From Pseudodesulfovibrio profundus (GTDB taxonomy: Bacteria; Desulfobacterota; Desulfovibrionia; Desulfovibrionales; Desulfovibrionaceae), in contig NZ_LT907975.1 in NCBI RefSeq assembly GCF_900217235.1, positions 682,001 through 746,000 on the forward strand: a stretch of 64,000 nt of DNA, read 5' to 3'. Made by a program: the position numbers and the translations under genes. The notes below the pieces were generated by a model that was given only the letters and a program-made list of their open reading frames with translations, was not told the origin of the DNA and did no database searches. Below are positions 63,224-64,000 of the stretch, piece by piece. The number at the start of each line of letters is the position of its first letter. The stretch's first letter is position 1.

Positions 63224-64000
63224 TTAACGCTTGATGTTGATAGCCGTCTGCAACATGGCGTCAGAGGTCGTGATCGCCTTGGAGTTGATTTCGTAAGCTC
63301 GCTGTCCCACGATCAGACCGACCATTTCGTCAACCATTTCCACGTTTGATCCTTCGAGAAATCCTTGAGCGAGCGTGCCGTAGTTCTCATCACCGGGAGT
63401 ACCGGCCACAGGAGCACCCGACGCTTCACTTTCACGATAGAAGTTACGCCCAATGGCTGTCAGACCGGCTGGGTTCTGGAATCGATAAATCTGAATTTCC
63501 GCTTCGGCCAATGCCGTACCGTCCTTGTCCAGAGCCGCGATATTGCCGGTTTCGGTCACGACAACGGAAACAGTCTCGGGCGGTACGGTGAACTCAGGCT
63601 GCAGGACATGACCACCAGCGGTAGTAACGCGTCCCTGATCATCGAGCTTGAATGCACCGGCGCGGGTGTAGACATCCTCACCATTCATATCGACAAGGAA
63701 AAACCCCTTGCCTTCGATGGCCATATCGAGGGGGTTGCCGGTGTTCTGGAAATCACCCTGCGAAAAGAACTTGTGCACCGACACAGGCCGAACACCCATA
63801 CCGATCTGCATGCCCACGGGGAGCCTGCCACCGGACTGATTCTGGGTACCGGCGATTTGCAGCGTCTGGTACATGAGGTCTTCAAATTCGGCCCTGGATT
63901 TCTTGAACCCGGTCGTATTTACGTTGGCCAGGTTGTTCGACAGGGTATCGATGTGCGTCTGCATGGCAACCATGCCTGTCGCAGCAGTCCAAAGAGAGCG
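63224..64000 (-). CDS. flgG: Flagellar distal rod protein FlgG (start off the window)
   Basis: The gene runs off the right edge; only the first one or two codons are missing. The visible start RSLWTAATGMVAMQTHIDT and SNNLANVNTTGFKKSRAEFE is diagnostic, as are FFSQGDFQNTGNPLDMAI and the ending GQRAYEINSKAITTSDAML. FlgG forms the distal rod. It is the first gene seen of the flgG-A-H-I-J-N-K-L-csrA-fliW operon. Confidence 0.97.
   Translation of the reverse strand, partial: RSLWTAATGMVAMQTHIDTLSNNLANVNTTGFKKSRAEFEDLMYQTLQIAGTQNQSGGRLPVGMQIGMGVRPVSVHKFFSQGDFQNTGNPLDMAIEGKGFFLVDMNGEDVYTRAGAFKLDDQGRVTTAGGHVLQPEFTVPPETVSVVVTETGNIAALDKDGTALAEAEIQIYRFQNPAGLTAIGRNFYRESEASGAPVAGTPGDENYGTLAQGFLEGSNVEMVDEMVGLIVGQRAYEINSKAITTSDAMLQTAINIKR

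Overview
The window reads as chromosome of a flagellated, sulfate-reducer-like deltaproteobacterium, most likely of the Desulfovibrio/Pseudodesulfovibrio group. This is inferred mainly from the flagellar run flgG-flgA-flgH-flgI-rod protein-flgN-flgK-flgL-csrA-fliW with flgM nearby, which is the order known in Desulfovibrio. No rRNA or other species marker is present.

Layout. 1-4674: cell-envelope genes (end of a sugar-nucleotide epimerase, two GT4-type glycosyltransferases, a PAP2 phosphatase, a TVP38-type membrane protein, a lipid-A-synthase N-terminal-domain protein and a GT2 glycosyltransferase). 4836-4911: initiator tRNA-fMet. From there to tRNA-Ser(GCT) at 41375-41468 almost everything is accessory DNA: about 36 kb of layered mobile elements.

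The accessory block has five parts. (a) 5.0-10.5 kb: AT-rich unknown genes, two of them broken by IS1595 and IS5 elements. (b) 10.6-15.7 kb: an IS3 element that has cut the start off a defence-like operon (DUF1998 helicase end, Fe-S PD-(D/E)XK nuclease, Vsr, HNH protein). (c) 16.1-21.65 kb: a 5.4-kb cargo between two copies of a 71-bp direct repeat, holding a P-type cation ATPase, a His-rich membrane protein, a b-type cytochrome and a diheme cytochrome c, with a divergent TetR regulator. (d) 21.9-26.0 kb: a large serine recombinase module with DUF2924 and a LexA-type repressor that has its own operator, ended by a second IS3 element. (e) 27.4-41.3 kb: an integrated plasmid-like element with iterons, a Rep initiator, many small unknown genes, a tyrosine integrase and a third IS3 element. 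Several genes in (e) carry frameshifts or nonsense codons, so this element looks as if it is decaying.

41.5-64 kb is core chromosome, nearly all on the minus strand: der, a chemoreceptor, mtnA, gatB, a DUF4254 protein, mltA, an ARMT1-like protein, then (plus strand) a small flagellar-linked protein and flgM, a methyltransferase, and the flagellar hook/rod/ring operon, which runs off the right edge inside flgG.

The most interesting points are the truncated helicase/nuclease defence operon, the direct-repeat-bounded metal/redox cargo beside a serine recombinase, the iteron plus integrase element with duplicated DNA-binding/membrane gene pairs and recurring 39-bp leader boxes, and the unknown two-gene cassette that can be rebuilt by removing two insertion sequences.
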